Assembly (NCBI RefSeq): GCF_021021435.1
Contig: NZ_JAINWI010000005.1
Span: 248,001 to 312,000, forward strand
Direction: 5' to 3'
Length of the DNA stretch: 64,000 nucleotides
Origin: Seohaeicola saemankumensis
Lineage (GTDB): Bacteria; Pseudomonadota; Alphaproteobacteria; Rhodobacterales; Rhodobacteraceae
The notes beneath the pieces were generated by a model. It had not been told where the DNA came from. It searched no databases and saw nothing but the letters and a program-made list of their open reading frames with translations. This document shows positions 1-10,062 of this stretch, in pieces. The translations under genes were made by a program, and so were the position numbers. Within the stretch, counting starts at the first letter, position 1. Each line of letters begins with the position of its first letter.

Positions 1-31
1 TTTTAGTTTGCCGCAAAATTGCCCAGCCGTT

Positions 32-1063
32 TCAGGCGCTGCGAACGGCCTCGATCATCCGCGTCACGTTGTCAGGGTCCGCATCAGGCGTGATGCCATG
101 ACCCAGATTGAAGATATGCGGGCCGTTCTTTAAGGCGCGCACAATCCGTTGCGTTTCATCCACCAATGCATGCCCGCCAGTGACCATATGCGAGGATTTC
201 AGGTTGCCCTGAACACAGCCATCCGGTTGCACATGCGCGGCCACCCATTCGGCGCTGACCGAATCATCAACCGCAACGCAATCGGCTCCGGTCGCCTTGG
301 CGAAGCCAATGTATTTGTCGCCGCCCTCGCGCGGGAATGCGATGACCGGAATACCCGGATAGCGAGCTTTCAGGGCGGTAATGATCTCTTTGGTGGGTTG
401 CATTGCATAGGTGTCGAAATCGGCACCGCTCAAAGATCCTGCCCAACTGTCGAAAATCTTGACCACTTCTGCACCGGCCTCGATCTGCGCGGACAGATAT
501 TCGATCGTCGCCGCCGTGATCCGCTGCATCAGCGCGTCGAATACGGGCCGGTTCTCGGCCTTCAGCGCATGGGCCGGACCCTGATCCTTGGTGCCCTGGC
601 CTGCGATCATATAGGTGGCCACCGTCCATGGCGCACCGGCAAAGCCGATCAGCGTGGTCTCGCGCGGTAGTTCGCGGCTGAGAATCCGCACCGTTTCATA
701 GATCGGGTTCAACGTTTCATGGATATCCTCGACCGGTTTCAGCGCATCCAAACCCGCTTGCGTGGTGATCGTGGACAGGCGCGGTCCTTCGCCGGTGACG
801 AACCACAGATCTGCACCCAGCGCCTGCGGAATCAGCAGGATATCGGCAAAAAGGATTGCCGCGTCAAAATCATAGCGGCGCAGGGGCTGCAAGGTAACCT
901 CGGCAGCCAGTTCGCTGTTGTAGCACAAGGACAGGAAATCCCCGGCCTTTTCCCGCGTGGCGCGGTATTCCGGCAGGTAGCGCCCGGCTTGCCGCATCAT
1001 CCATATGGGCGGTGTATCCAGAGTTTCGCCTGCAAGCGCGCGTAAAATCGTTTTCTCGGTCAT
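32..1063 (-). CDS. hemE: Uroporphyrinogen decarboxylase
   Basis: Cytosolic haem-pathway enzyme that removes four carboxyl groups from uroporphyrinogen III to give coproporphyrinogen III. The 343 residues match the family length. The first signature, including [11 protein letters not shown], lies near residues 24-34 and the second, [13 protein letters not shown], near 140-152. The conserved Asp in the FADILLIP stretch (about residue 74) is present. The ATG follows a GGGGAA ribosome site. It is divergent from hemC, so two haem genes share one control region of about 110 bases. Identification is secure. Confidence 0.97.
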   Translation of the reverse strand: MTEKTILRALAGETLDTPPIWMMRQAGRYLPEYRATREKAGDFLSLCYNSELAAEVTLQPLRRYDFDAAILFADILLIPQALGADLWFVTGEGPRLSTITTQAGLDALKPVEDIHETLNPIYETVRILSRELPRETTLIGFAGAPWTVATYMIAGQGTKDQGPAHALKAENRPVFDALMQRITAATIEYLSAQIEAGAEVVKIFDSWAGSLSGADFDTYAMQPTKEIITALKARYPGIPVIAFPREGGDKYIGFAKATGADCVAVDDSVSAEWVAAHVQPDGCVQGNLKSSHMVTGGHALVDETQRIVRALKNGPHIFNLGHGITPDADPDNVTRMIEAVRSA

Positions 1064-1138
1064 AACTGTTCCCCTCGGTTGACAGTTTCGTCCCCTTTGG
1101 GCAGCCAGATGTCAAGCATCAGGTGTCCATCTGGTGCT

Positions 1139-1156
1139 TGTCAGGCCTGCCTGACA
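1139..1156. promoter_or_regulatory. 18-bp inverted repeat between hemE and hemC
   Basis: Perfect 8-bp arms (TGTCAGGC and GCCTGACA) separated by CT, ending 17 bases before the hemC start. A second imperfect dyad (GCATCAG/CTGGTGC) lies immediately to the left. The position suggests an operator or a leader hairpin acting on hemC. No regulator is assigned. Confidence 0.4.
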
Positions 1157-1173
1157 TCACTAACAAATGTCTC

Positions 1174-2118
1174 ATGACATTGACACGCCCCACACCCGCC
1201 TCACCGCTGAAAATCGGCACCCGTGGTTCACCGTTGGCCCTCGCGCAAGCGCATGAAACACGCGCGCGCCTGATGGCCGCGTTCGATCTGCCGCAAGATG
1301 CGTTCGAGATCGTCGTGATCAAAGTGACCGGCGATGCGATACAGGACCGTCCGCTCAAGGATATTGGCGGCAAGGGCCTTTTCACGCGCGAGATCGAAGA
1401 CGCGCTGCTGGACGGTTCCATCGACATTGCGGTCCATTCAATGAAGGATATGCCGGTGCTGCAACCGGCGGGTCTGTTGCTGGATACCTATCTGCCGCGC
1501 GAGGATGTGCGCGATGCCTTCGTCGCGCAGGATGCAGCCACGCTGAGGGATCTGCCCGAGGGCGCGCGCGTCGGATCATCCTCGTTGCGCCGACGCGCGC
1601 AGCTTCTCAATGCTTTTCCGCATCTTGAAGTGGTCGAATTTCGGGGCAATGTGCAGACACGCCTGAGAAAACTGGCAGATGGCGTAGCCGCGGCCACGTT
1701 TCTGGCGCAGGCAGGTCTGAACCGTCTGGGGATGGCCCATGTCGCGCGCGGCGCGATGTCGCCCGACGATATGCTGCCCGCCGTGGCACAGGGTGCCATC
1801 GGGATCGAACGGCGCGCGGATGACATGAATATCGCCGCGATGCTGGACGCCATCCATCACACCCAGACTGGACAGCGCCTTGCCGCCGAACGCGCCTTTC
1901 TTGCGACGCTGGACGGTTCCTGCGAGACACCAATCGCTGGACTGGCCGAGATCGACGGCACCACCCTGCGCTTGCGCGGCGAGGTGTTGCGCCCCGACGG
2001 TTCCGAAAAGATTGCCGATGATCGCAGCAGCACCATTGCCGATGCGCCCGATATGGCCCGCGACATGGCGCAATCCCTTCTGAAACAGGCAGGCCCGGGC
2101 TTTTTCGACTGGCGCTGA
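1174..2118 (+). CDS. hemC: Porphobilinogen deaminase (hydroxymethylbilane synthase)
   Basis: Polymerises four porphobilinogen molecules into hydroxymethylbilane, two steps before HemE. The chosen 314-residue product starts at the ATG before TLTRPTPASP; an upstream in-frame start would add 17 residues unlike the family. Family marks are KIGTRGSPLALAQA at the N-terminus, the HSMKDMP block, and the cofactor-attachment Cys at about residue 250 in LDGSCETPIAG, which carries the dipyrromethane primer. It is divergent from hemE and convergent with the following oxidase gene. Confidence 0.96.
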   Translation: MTLTRPTPASPLKIGTRGSPLALAQAHETRARLMAAFDLPQDAFEIVVIKVTGDAIQDRPLKDIGGKGLFTREIEDALLDGSIDIAVHSMKDMPVLQPAGLLLDTYLPREDVRDAFVAQDAATLRDLPEGARVGSSSLRRRAQLLNAFPHLEVVEFRGNVQTRLRKLADGVAAATFLAQAGLNRLGMAHVARGAMSPDDMLPAVAQGAIGIERRADDMNIAAMLDAIHHTQTGQRLAAERAFLATLDGSCETPIAGLAEIDGTTLRLRGEVLRPDGSEKIADDRSSTIADAPDMARDMAQSLLKQAGPGFFDWR

Positions 2119-2136
2119 TCCGCGCCCACCGGTTCT

Positions 2137-2153
2137 TCTTGCCCTAAATATCC
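2137..2153 (+). repeat. Short intergenic motif TCTTGCC-N2-AAATAT-Y-C, copy 1
   Basis: A 17-base motif lies just 3' of hemC in its direction of transcription. A close copy lies on the minus strand at 54319-54335, downstream of an acyl-CoA dehydrogenase gene. Two copies in the same orientation relative to the upstream gene suggest a repeated 3'-end element. Function is unknown. Confidence 0.35.
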
Positions 2154-2171
2154 CCGCCGGAGGCGCATCTG

Positions 2172-3575
2172 TCAGTCTGGCAAGACCTTGCCGGGATTGA
2201 GGATGCCCTTGGGGTCCAGTGCTGACTTGATCGCCCGCATCACCGATAGCGCGACCTTGTTCTTACGGCGTGCCATCGACGGCAGTTTGGACGTGCCGAT
2301 GCCGTGCTCGGCCGAAAAGCTGCCCCCCAGATCCAGCACAACATCCTCGACCGCTTCCATGATCGCGTCATGCACGGCGGGGTCCTGCGAGACAGGCCAG
2401 ACGGTGTAATGCACATTGCCATCACCCAAATGGGATACGATCAACTCCTTGGCACCTGCGTCCAGCCTGTTCAGACGTCCGTGGATGCGGTCCAGAAAGT
2501 TGGCGACCTTGTCCAGCGGCACAGCGATGTCGTTGTTGACAATGGGTTTATGCGCCATAGCGATCTCGGCTGCCGCCTCGCGGCGTTCCCACATCTCGGC
2601 GCGCTGAGCCTGCGATTGTGCGACGACAGCATCCAGAATCGCACCGCCTTCGAACATCTGTTCCAGCACTTCCTCCAGATATGCTGAGACCGGCACGCGC
2701 CCGTCCGGACCGGGCAGGCAGTCGCGCGGCGCTGTTGCCCCGACCTCGACCAGAATGTTGATGTCATGCATCGCCTCGAAAGGTGCTTTGGCCTGCGGAA
2801 ACTTCGCCAGATGCCCCTCGATATAGGCGCGCGGCATGTATTCAAAGGCTTCGACACCGCCGCCGGTTGCCTCTTGCAACCGGTTCAGCAGGCTGAGTGC
2901 CTGATCCAGAGAAGGTGCGGCCACCATCGCCGTGGCATAGGCGCGGGGCTTGGGGGCCAGTTTCAGAACGGCGGCTGTAATGATACCCAGCGTGCCTTCC
3001 GCCCCGATCATCAGGTGACGCAGATTGTAGCCCGAGTTGTCCTTGTGCAACTCGCTCATCAGGTCCATCACCTCGCCGCTGGGCAGGACAACCTCCAGAC
3101 CGAGGCACAGATCACGCGTATTGCCATAGCGCAGAACATTCGATCCGCCTGCATTGGTTGACAGAAAACCGCCGACCATGGTCGAGCCACGCGCGCCGAA
3201 GGTGAGCGGAAAGATCAGCCCTTCGGCATCGGCGGCATCATGCAGGCTGGACAGGATCACGCCTGCCTCGACGATTGCGATACGGGCTGCGGGTCGGATC
3301 TCGCGGATGCGGTTCATCCGGTCCAGTGACAGCATGATCGCACCTTCTGCTCTGGTGCCGCCAGCAAGGCCAGTATTGCCCGACACCGGCACGATCTTCG
3401 TTCCGGTGTCATTGGCAAGGCGCAGGATGGCAGATACTTCGGCAGTAGAGGAAGGGCGCACAACGGCCAGCGGTTCCCATGTGTAGACGCCGGTCCAGTC
3501 CCGTGACCAGCGTGCCATGTCGCCGCCGGTTGCCACATTGGCCTTGCCTACGATTGCCTCTAGCTGATCTATCAT
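2172..3575 (-). CDS. FAD-binding 2-hydroxyacid oxidase/dehydrogenase (GlcD/D-LDH family)
   Basis: A 467-residue flavoprotein of the vanillyl-alcohol-oxidase fold. The FAD-binding segment carries PVSGNTGLAGGTRAEGAI near residues 62-80 and the C-terminal FAD-oxidase domain carries SAEHGIGTSKL. Relatives oxidise D-lactate, glycolate or D-2-hydroxyglutarate and pass electrons to a quinone or cytochrome; the substrate here cannot be fixed. The ATG follows a GAAGGGA ribosome site. It is a single-gene unit convergent with hemC. No GlcE or GlcF partner is adjacent, which argues for a stand-alone dehydrogenase rather than glycolate oxidase. Confidence 0.85.
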   Translation of the reverse strand: MIDQLEAIVGKANVATGGDMARWSRDWTGVYTWEPLAVVRPSSTAEVSAILRLANDTGTKIVPVSGNTGLAGGTRAEGAIMLSLDRMNRIREIRPAARIAIVEAGVILSSLHDAADAEGLIFPLTFGARGSTMVGGFLSTNAGGSNVLRYGNTRDLCLGLEVVLPSGEVMDLMSELHKDNSGYNLRHLMIGAEGTLGIITAAVLKLAPKPRAYATAMVAAPSLDQALSLLNRLQEATGGGVEAFEYMPRAYIEGHLAKFPQAKAPFEAMHDINILVEVGATAPRDCLPGPDGRVPVSAYLEEVLEQMFEGGAILDAVVAQSQAQRAEMWERREAAAEIAMAHKPIVNNDIAVPLDKVANFLDRIHGRLNRLDAGAKELIVSHLGDGNVHYTVWPVSQDPAVHDAIMEAVEDVVLDLGGSFSAEHGIGTSKLPSMARRKNKVALSVMRAIKSALDPKGILNPGKVLPD

Positions 3576-3781
3576 CCCGCGCTTCCCTTCGGTTCAGGAT
3601 CGGTCATATCCAATAATTGTTTCGCATCTGACCGAGAAGGGGCAGGGAAGGCAAGCCATCCGGCGCGCAGTGCAGACTTGCGACATCTTGCCTATTCCAT
3701 AGCGGGCACTGGATAGTGCCTCGCGATCGCCTATGTGCTAGTCCACGGGCCGAGTGTGCAGCCAATATGCGGGAGAAAGCG

Positions 3782-4342
3782 ATGATCAGTTTTTTGCAAA
3801 AAAGCTATCCGGCCATTCTGCTGACCATGTTGCTGGCGGTTGCCTCGGTCATCATGACCTATCCGGCACAGGCGCGCGGGCCGTTCGTGTTCGACTCGAT
3901 GGATGGCGGCAGCCTGTCACTCGACGACTGGCGCGGACAGCCTGTTCTGGTAGTGAACACCGCCTCGCGTTGTGCCTACACCCGCCAGTATGACGAATTG
4001 CAGGCACTCTATGACCGGTACCGCGATCGGGGCCTTGTGGTTTTGGCCGTGCCTTCAAACGATTTCAGGCAGGAACTTGCGACCAATGACGAGGTCGCGG
4101 AATTCTGCGCCATCAATTTCGGCCTCGATCTGCCCATGGCGACGATCACTCCGGTCAAAGGTGCCGCGGCGCATCCCTTCTACAAGTGGCTTGCCGGTTC
4201 CGAAGGTTTCACACCCCGCTGGAACTTCAACAAGGTGCTAATTGCACCGGATGGTACGGTTGCAGGCACTTTCGGCTCGCCGGTCAAACCGATGTCGGGG
4301 CAGATCACGTCGCGCATCGAGGCGTTTCTGGCCAAAGGCTAG
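3782..4342 (+). CDS. Secreted glutathione peroxidase family protein
   Basis: A 186-residue thioredoxin-fold peroxidase, likely reducing hydroperoxides with thiols. The start is the ATG after GGGAGA. The first 31 residues form a signal peptide with a hydrophobic core (AILLTMLLAVASVIM) and an AQA cleavage site, so it acts in the periplasm. The peroxidatic Cys lies in NTASRCAYTRQY at residue 64, with the conserved PSNDF and RWNFNKVLI blocks following. It is a Cys enzyme, not a selenoprotein. The next gene starts 13 bases downstream, so the two are probably co-transcribed. Confidence 0.9.
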   Translation: MISFLQKSYPAILLTMLLAVASVIMTYPAQARGPFVFDSMDGGSLSLDDWRGQPVLVVNTASRCAYTRQYDELQALYDRYRDRGLVVLAVPSNDFRQELATNDEVAEFCAINFGLDLPMATITPVKGAAAHPFYKWLAGSEGFTPRWNFNKVLIAPDGTVAGTFGSPVKPMSGQITSRIEAFLAKG

Positions 4343-4355
4343 GCCGGACGTCAGT

Positions 4356-5486
4356 ATGACGGATAGGTCTCAAGCGCGCTTCATCGGCTCAGAAATTTAT
4401 CGCGGTTCCAGTTATGGCGACTGGCATCCTTTGCGGGTCCCGCGCGTATCCACGGTAATGGATTTGAGCCGCGCGCTGGGCTGGCTGGATAGCTCCGCCT
4501 ATATCGCCAGCCCCCGTGCCAAGCCCGCCGCCCTGTCGATCTGGCATGACCCAACCTATATTGCGGCCCTGGAACAGGCCGAAACGGACGGCTACGTGTC
4601 TGAGGATGTGCGTGCGCGCCACAACATAGGCACCCATGCGAACCCTGTCTTTGCCGAGGTCTTCCGCCGCCCCGCGACAAGCGCCGGTGGCGCGCTTCTG
4701 GCGGGCGAGTTACTGGCGCAGCCGGGCGTGATCTATGCGCCAGCGGGTGGAACGCATCACGGTATGCCGGACCATGCCAACGGGTTTTGCTATTTCAACG
4801 ATCCAGTGCTGTCGATCCTGTCGCTGCGCCGCCAAGGCGTTCAGCGTATCGCCTATGTCGATATCGACGCGCATCATTGCGACGGGGTGGATCACGCTTT
4901 TCGGGATGATCCCGACGTCTTGCTGGTTTCGGTGCATGAGGAAAATCGCTGGCCGCGCACAGGTGCCTTGCAAGACAAGGGGGCAGGGCAGGTCTTTAAT
5001 CTGCCGGTGCCAAAAATGCTGAATGATACTGAAATGATGATGATACAGGATCAGTTTATCCTGCCGGTGGTCGCGGGTTTCAAGCCGGATGCGATCATTC
5101 TGCAATGTGGAGCCGATGCTTTGGCCGAAGACCCGCAATCGCGTTTGACGCTGTCGAACAACGCGCTCTGGTCGGTTGTGACGGCGTTGCGTCCTTTGTC
5201 TCATCGGTATCTTGTGCTGGGCGGCGGGGGCTATAATCCGTGGTCGGTAGGTCGAGCATGGACTGGTGTCTGGGCCGTGCTCACAGGGCACGAAATCCCC
5301 GATCGCCTGCCAGCAGATGCTGAAGCCGTGTTGCGGGCGCTCGCCTGGCATGGAAACCGCCGTGGCAGGACGCCACCGGACCACTGGTTCACAACCCTGC
5401 AAGATAAGCCGAACAACGGCCCGATCCGCGCGCAGATGCGCACAAGCGTCGATGACTTGCAGGCACGTTTGTTCCGTCAGGTCTGA
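4356..5486 (+). CDS. Histone deacetylase-fold amidohydrolase (AcuC/acetylpolyamine amidohydrolase family)
   Basis: A 376-residue arginase/deacetylase-fold Zn enzyme. The active-site loops are visible: GGTHHGMPDHANGFCYFND gives the paired catalytic His, VDIDAHHCDG the metal ligands, and GGGGYNP the glycine-rich C-terminal block. Bacterial members deacetylate acetylpolyamines, acetylated enzymes or other amides; the substrate is unknown. The start is the ATG at MTDRSQ, 13 bases after the peroxidase stop. An upstream open frame inside the peroxidase gene is ignored. It converges with ureG with 16 bases between. Confidence 0.88.
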   Translation: MTDRSQARFIGSEIYRGSSYGDWHPLRVPRVSTVMDLSRALGWLDSSAYIASPRAKPAALSIWHDPTYIAALEQAETDGYVSEDVRARHNIGTHANPVFAEVFRRPATSAGGALLAGELLAQPGVIYAPAGGTHHGMPDHANGFCYFNDPVLSILSLRRQGVQRIAYVDIDAHHCDGVDHAFRDDPDVLLVSVHEENRWPRTGALQDKGAGQVFNLPVPKMLNDTEMMMIQDQFILPVVAGFKPDAIILQCGADALAEDPQSRLTLSNNALWSVVTALRPLSHRYLVLGGGGYNPWSVGRAWTGVWAVLTGHEIPDRLPADAEAVLRALAWHGNRRGRTPPDHWFTTLQDKPNNGPIRAQMRTSVDDLQARLFRQV

Positions 5487-5502
5487 AGGGCGCACAGCCC
5501 GC

Positions 5503-6114
5503 TCAAAGACCGCCGATCGACTTGATCAGGGCCACCACGTTATCCAACCCTTCACCCTTGCGGAGCGCGGTAAAGACAAAGGGCCTGCCAGCACGCATGC
5601 GCGTTGCGTCGCGGTCCATCACCTCGAGGGATGCGCCGACATGCGGTGCCAGGTCGGTTTTGTTGATGACAAGAATATCCGAGCGGGTGATCGCGGGGCC
5701 GCCCTTGCGAGGAATCTCCTCGCCCGCAGCAACGTCAATGACATAGAGCGTCAGGTCTGCCAGTTCAGGGCTGAACGTGGCAGACAGGTTGTCGCCACCG
5801 CTCTCAATCAGAACGACCTGGATCTCGGGGTGGCGCTGGCGCATTTCGGCCACGGCCGCAAGGTTGATGGATGCATCCTCGCGGATCGCGGTATGGGGGC
5901 AACCGCCAGTCTCGACCCCGATGATCCGGTCAAGAGGCAGCACCTGCATCCGCATCAGCGCCTCGGCATCTTCTTGCGTGTAGATGTCATTGGTGATGGC
6001 ACCCACCGAGTAGTCGTCGCGTAGGGCACGACACAGCGCAGCGGTCAGCGTTGTTTTACCCGCGCCGACGGGACCGCCAATGCCGATCCGCAATGGGCCA
6101 TGAGGAGAAGTCAT
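5503..6114 (-). CDS. ureG: Urease accessory GTPase UreG
   Basis: A SIMIBI GTPase that supplies energy for nickel insertion into urease together with UreD, UreF and UreE. P-loop [11 protein letters not shown] is at residues 12-22. [15 protein letters not shown] carries the conserved CPH nickel site, and the [12 protein letters not shown] block provides guanine specificity. The length of 203 is typical. It is the last gene of the urease operon; its start overlaps the ureF stop by 4 bases (ATGA). Confidence 0.97.
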   Translation of the reverse strand: MTSPHGPLRIGIGGPVGAGKTTLTAALCRALRDDYSVGAITNDIYTQEDAEALMRMQVLPLDRIIGVETGGCPHTAIREDASINLAAVAEMRQRHPEIQVVLIESGGDNLSATFSPELADLTLYVIDVAAGEEIPRKGGPAITRSDILVINKTDLAPHVGASLEVMDRDATRMRAGRPFVFTALRKGEGLDNVVALIKSIGGL

Positions 6115-6761
6115 GATCTGAATAGCCTTGTATATTGGGTTTCATGTTTCATCGCGGCGATATCTGCCATGAAGGTGGCACCACCCAGTTCGTCCAGGCC
6201 CAACCCGGCCAATGCCTCTTCCGCCAAGAGATCGCAGAGCGGTGTCATTCTGGACAGGACGCGCTGACCCTCTGTTTGGCCCAGCGTCACCAGCCGCATC
6301 GCAGCGCCCGTCAGGTTGCTGGCAAATCCGTGCAGGTAGAGCGGCAACACCTGTTCCAGCCCCACACCGATCAGGCGGGCGGCGCGACCGACCGCCACGG
6401 GATAGCACAGCGTCGGCAGGTCCATCTCCCAGATATCCGCCGTCGTCTTCACAAAGGCCGCTCCCTGTGCGGTAGTTTCCAGCAACCGTTCGGCAGAAGG
6501 GGCCAGCGCGCGGCCCATTGCATCGACAGCGGCCAGTTGGGTATCGTCTTCGGCGCGCCATGCAGCGGCCAGCAACAGAGCGTCATTGCGCCCGCTGCCA
6601 TAGGTCAGAATATCGGCCAGCCATTCCTGAAAGGCGGCTGCATCCGTCACATCGCCTGCATGCACGGCCCATTCCAACCCGTGCGAGTAACTGAACCCGC
6701 CCACCGGGTATGCCGGGGAGAGCCATTGCATCAGCGTCACAAGATGGGGTGTCGGGATCAT
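6111..6761 (-). CDS. ureF: Urease accessory protein UreF
   Basis: All-helical chaperone that bridges UreD and UreG on apo-urease. The start is the ATG of [10 protein letters not shown], giving 216 residues; upstream in-frame ATGs fall inside the His-rich tail of ureE and would add low-complexity sequence. Family motif [17 protein letters not shown] lies near the N-terminus. The ureE stop is separated from this ATG by one base and the gene overlaps ureG, so translation is coupled. Confidence 0.95.
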   Translation of the reverse strand: MIPTPHLVTLMQWLSPAYPVGGFSYSHGLEWAVHAGDVTDAAAFQEWLADILTYGSGRNDALLLAAAWRAEDDTQLAAVDAMGRALAPSAERLLETTAQGAAFVKTTADIWEMDLPTLCYPVAVGRAARLIGVGLEQVLPLYLHGFASNLTGAAMRLVTLGQTEGQRVLSRMTPLCDLLAEEALAGLGLDELGGATFMADIAAMKHETQYTRLFRS

Positions 6762-6762
6762 G

Positions 6763-7314
6763 TCAGTGCTCGTGTTCATGGCGGTGATTGTGGTGATCAT
6801 GATCATGATCATGGTCGTGTCCGTGCGAATGCGTATGGTCCGCGACGGGATTGCCATGGGCATCCCCGTGGCTGTGACCATGCGTACGGCCATGCCCGTA
6901 AGCGCCACCTTCCGGCGTGAAGGGCGCTGTCACCTCGGTCACCTCGGCCCCCAGCAGGGCAAGCATGTCACGCATGACGCGGTCCCGCTGGATCAGCAGA
7001 CGATCCGCCTCGATCTGGCAGGGTGTGTGGCGGTTCCCGATATGCCAAGCAAGCCGCACCAGATCCGCCCCGCGCACGTCGAGCAGCGATTCTGCTGCCG
7101 CCTGAACCTGCACAACACGCCCGTCTGAAAGAACGAACCCGTCTCCGCTCGCCACCGAGACTGTCTGCGCCAGATCGACCACAAAGGCCCCGCCCGCAGC
7201 CGTTTCCAGCCGTTTGCGCCGCAGGAATCGTGCATCATAGGTCAGTTCGCACACATCGGTAGGCGGCGGTAGATCAGCGGCACTCGTCAGATGATGGACA
7301 TGGGGCAGGGACAT
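6763..7314 (-). CDS. ureE: Urease accessory nickel metallochaperone UreE, His-rich tail
   Basis: Nickel carrier for urease, 183 residues from the ATG of MSLPHVHHL, which follows an AAAGG ribosome site just beyond the ureC stop. The N-terminal peptide-binding domain is followed by the metal domain (GNRHTPCQIEADRL with the central His). The last 48 or so residues are an extreme His/Asp repeat (HGHDHDHDHDHHNHRHEHEH), a nickel-storage tail seen in some UreE proteins. An upstream TTG in the ureC overlap is a less likely start. Confidence 0.96.
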   Translation of the reverse strand: MSLPHVHHLTSAADLPPPTDVCELTYDARFLRRKRLETAAGGAFVVDLAQTVSVASGDGFVLSDGRVVQVQAAAESLLDVRGADLVRLAWHIGNRHTPCQIEADRLLIQRDRVMRDMLALLGAEVTEVTAPFTPEGGAYGHGRTHGHSHGDAHGNPVADHTHSHGHDHDHDHDHHNHRHEHEH

Positions 7315-7331
7315 CGGATCGGCCTTTCGGA

Positions 7332-9092
7332 TCAATAGAGGAAATAACGCTGTGCCATCGGCAGAACTGTCGCGGGCTCGCAGGTCAGCAATTCACCATC
7401 GGCGCGTACCTCGTAGGTTTCGGGGTTCACGTCGATATGCGGGGTGGCATCATTGAGCCGCAGATCGGCCTTGCCGATCTGGCGCGTATTGGCCACGGCG
7501 AGGGTTTGCTTGGCCAGCCCCAGCCTGTTCCTGATCCCGTCCGCCTGCGCCGCTTCGGATACGAACGTGACGGCTGAATGTTCCAAAGACCGCCCGTAGG
7601 CGCCGAACATGGGACGCGAATAGACAGGTTGCGGCGTCGGGATCGAGGCATTGGGATCGCCCATTTGCGCCACCACAATCGTACCTGCCATCAGCACCAT
7701 TTCGGGTTTCACACCGAAAAAGGCGGGATCCCACAGCACCAGATCGGCGCGTTTGCCGATTTCAATACTGCCGATATGGGCGGATATGCCATGCGCGATG
7801 GCCGGATTGATCGTGTATTTCGCGATATAGCGGCGCACGCGGAAATTGTCGTTGTCGCCGGTTTCTTCCGGCAAACGCCCGCGCTGTTTGCGCATTTTGT
7901 CGGCGGTCTGCCATGTGCGGATCAAGACCTCGCCCACACGCCCCATCGCCTGACTGTCGCTGGCGATGATCGAGAACGCCCCCATGTCATGCAGGATATC
8001 CTCGGCCGCGATCGTTTCGCGGCGGATGCGGCTTTCGGCAAAGGCCACGTCTTCGGGGATGGATTTGTCCAGATGGTGGCAGACCATCAGCATGTCCAGA
8101 TGCTCGTCCACCGTATTGACGGTAAAGGGCCGCGTCGGGTTGGTGGAGGAGGGCAGGACATTGGGCAGCCCGCAAATCTTGATGATATCGGGTGCATGAC
8201 CGCCGCCTGCGCCCTCGGTATGAAAGGCGTGGATCGTGCGGCCTTTCAGGGCGGCTACGGTATGTTCCACAAAGCCGGATTCATTGAGCGTGTCGGTGTG
8301 GATCATCACCTGCACGTCCATCGCATCGGCCACGGACAGGCAGCAATCAATCGCCGCGGGCGTTGTGCCCCAATCCTCGTGCAGTTTCAGCGCACAAGCC
8401 CCCGCAAGCACCTGTTCCTCAAGCGCAGCAGGCTGCGAAGCGTTGCCTTTGCCGGCAAAAGCCAGATTCATCGGAAAGGCATCCGCCGCTTGCAGCATCC
8501 GCGCAAGATGCCAAGGCCCCGGTGTTACGGTTGTGGCCAGCGTGCCATGCGCGGGGCCAGTGCCGCCGCCCAGCATCGTTGTCACTCCCGAATGCAACGC
8601 ATCTTCCATCTGCTGGGGGCAAATGAAATGGATATGGCTGTCGAAACCACCTGCCGTCAGGATGCGTCCCTCGCCCGCGATCACCTCGGTCCCCGGTCCG
8701 ATGATGATCGAAACGCCGGGTTGCGTGTCGGGGTTTCCTGCCTTGCCGATGGAATGGATGCGTCCGTCGCGCAGGCCGACATCAGCTTTGTAGATGCCGG
8801 TCCAGTCCACGATCAGCGCATTGGTGATCACCGTATCCACCGCCCCGCCCGCGCGTGTGATCTGGCTTTGGCCCATCCCATCGCGGATCACCTTGCCACC
8901 GCCGAACTTGACTTCCTCGCCATAGATGGCCGCATTCGGCCCGCTACCGCCGCTCATGGCGCTCCCGACGGCAAGTGCCGTAAGGTCGCGTTCAACCTCG
9001 ATGATCAGGTCCGTATCGGCCAGTCGCAGGCGGTCGCCTGTCGTGGGGCCATACATCGCGGCATAGTCTGCGCGGGAAATTTTGATGGGCAT
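7332..9092 (-). CDS. ureC: Urease alpha subunit
   Basis: Catalytic nickel subunit hydrolysing urea to ammonia and carbamate. The length of 586 is slightly above the usual 567-570. The carbamylated Lys is in [12 protein letters not shown], nickel ligands in [14 protein letters not shown] and [12 protein letters not shown], and the mobile flap around [21 protein letters not shown]-terminal [20 protein letters not shown] is diagnostic. It is followed directly by ureE. A long open frame on the opposite strand is a shadow. Confidence 0.98.
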   Translation of the reverse strand: MPIKISRADYAAMYGPTTGDRLRLADTDLIIEVERDLTALAVGSAMSGGSGPNAAIYGEEVKFGGGKVIRDGMGQSQITRAGGAVDTVITNALIVDWTGIYKADVGLRDGRIHSIGKAGNPDTQPGVSIIIGPGTEVIAGEGRILTAGGFDSHIHFICPQQMEDALHSGVTTMLGGGTGPAHGTLATTVTPGPWHLARMLQAADAFPMNLAFAGKGNASQPAALEEQVLAGACALKLHEDWGTTPAAIDCCLSVADAMDVQVMIHTDTLNESGFVEHTVAALKGRTIHAFHTEGAGGGHAPDIIKICGLPNVLPSSTNPTRPFTVNTVDEHLDMLMVCHHLDKSIPEDVAFAESRIRRETIAAEDILHDMGAFSIIASDSQAMGRVGEVLIRTWQTADKMRKQRGRLPEETGDNDNFRVRRYIAKYTINPAIAHGISAHIGSIEIGKRADLVLWDPAFFGVKPEMVLMAGTIVVAQMGDPNASIPTPQPVYSRPMFGAYGRSLEHSAVTFVSEAAQADGIRNRLGLAKQTLAVANTRQIGKADLRLNDATPHIDVNPETYEVRADGELLTCEPATVLPMAQRYFLY

Positions 9093-9130
9093 CGGAATGA
9101 TCCTTCGATGAATGCTGCAAAGTCAGAGTG

Positions 9131-9436
9131 TCAGAGCGGCCCCATGACCGCCTGATTGAATCCCTGCACGATCCGGCCCCCCCCATAGGGAACAAGCTGC
9201 ACCTCGCGGCGCTGTCCGGGCTCGAACCGCACGGCCGTGCCCGCGGCGATATCCAACCGCAGGCCCCGCGCGGCGTCGCGGTCAAAGTCGAGCGCGGGGT
9301 TTGTCTCGGCAAAATGGTAGTGGCTGCCGACCTGAACAGGACGGTCGCCGGTATTGGCCACCATCAGCGTGACCGCTTCGCGCCCTGCATTCAGGGTCAG
9401 GTCGCCGGATGCGGGAAACAGTTCTCCTGGGATCAT
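9131..9436 (-). CDS. ureB: Urease beta subunit
   Basis: Structural beta subunit (101 residues) packing against UreC. Typical features are the MIPGELF start, the [19 protein letters not shown] block, and the C-terminal FNQAVMGPL. It lies between ureJ and ureC in the operon with short gaps. Separate gamma and beta genes are the common proteobacterial arrangement. Confidence 0.97.
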   Translation of the reverse strand: MIPGELFPASGDLTLNAGREAVTLMVANTGDRPVQVGSHYHFAETNPALDFDRDAARGLRLDIAAGTAVRFEPGQRREVQLVPYGGGRIVQGFNQAVMGPL

Positions 9437-9446
9437 GTTTACGCCC

Positions 9447-10034
9447 TCAGCCTGCCACAGCCAGCCATGCGCCCAGAACGGCGACGAGTCCGCCCATCCC
9501 GCGCAGGGCCGTCATCTGCGACAGGCGTGCAAGCCCCAGCCCCAGCGCAAGACCCGCAGAATGCAAAAGCGCCGTGGCACTGGCAAAACCCGCAAGATAG
9601 GCAATCGCCTCCGCGCCACCCATCTCGGTGCCATGCGCATAACCGTGAAACAGGGCCAGAAGCGCGACAATTGCCATGCCTGCGGCCATCGGCACGCGGA
9701 CGGCCAAGGCCACCAGAACCCCCATCACGATCACGGATGCAAGGATAAGCGGCTCGACCACCGGCAGTGGCAGGCCCACAAGCGACAGCACGAAACCCAG
9801 TGCCATTGCAGTAACAAAGGCGGCCGGAACAGCCCAGGCCGCCCGCCCGCCCAGCATCGCGGCCCAGATCCCGACAGCCACCATCGCCAGCACGTGATCC
9901 GCGCCGAAAACCGGATGGGTAAAGCCCGCAGCGACCGCACCATGCGCGGCCGGATCAAGATGCGCCATCGCAGGGGAAGCTATCAGCGTAAGCGCGAAAC
10001 CTGCAAAACCGCGTGCAATCATTTTGTATTTCAT
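9447..10034 (-). CDS. ureJ: HupE/UreJ-family membrane protein (putative nickel/cobalt uptake)
   Basis: A 195-residue integral membrane protein inside the urease operon between ureA and ureB. An N-terminal signal-like segment ends near [10 protein letters not shown]. The family motif [16 protein letters not shown] follows, then several alanine/leucine-rich helices and a second [11 protein letters not shown] His block. HupE/UreJ proteins are thought to carry nickel across the membrane; the operon position supports supply to UreE. The ATG of MKYKMIARG is preferred because an AAGGTAGAGA ribosome site lies before it. Confidence 0.9.
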   Translation of the reverse strand: MKYKMIARGFAGFALTLIASPAMAHLDPAAHGAVAAGFTHPVFGADHVLAMVAVGIWAAMLGGRAAWAVPAAFVTAMALGFVLSLVGLPLPVVEPLILASVIVMGVLVALAVRVPMAAGMAIVALLALFHGYAHGTEMGGAEAIAYLAGFASATALLHSAGLALGLGLARLSQMTALRGMGGLVAVLGAWLAVAG

Positions 10035-10062
10035 TTTCTCTACCTTCTGCAATTTGGGCGGA

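Noticed and set aside
7578-9155. 525-codon open frame on the plus strand
   Set aside because: It is antisense to ureC over its whole length, has no family features, and its amino acid pattern is a shadow of the GC-rich third positions of ureC.
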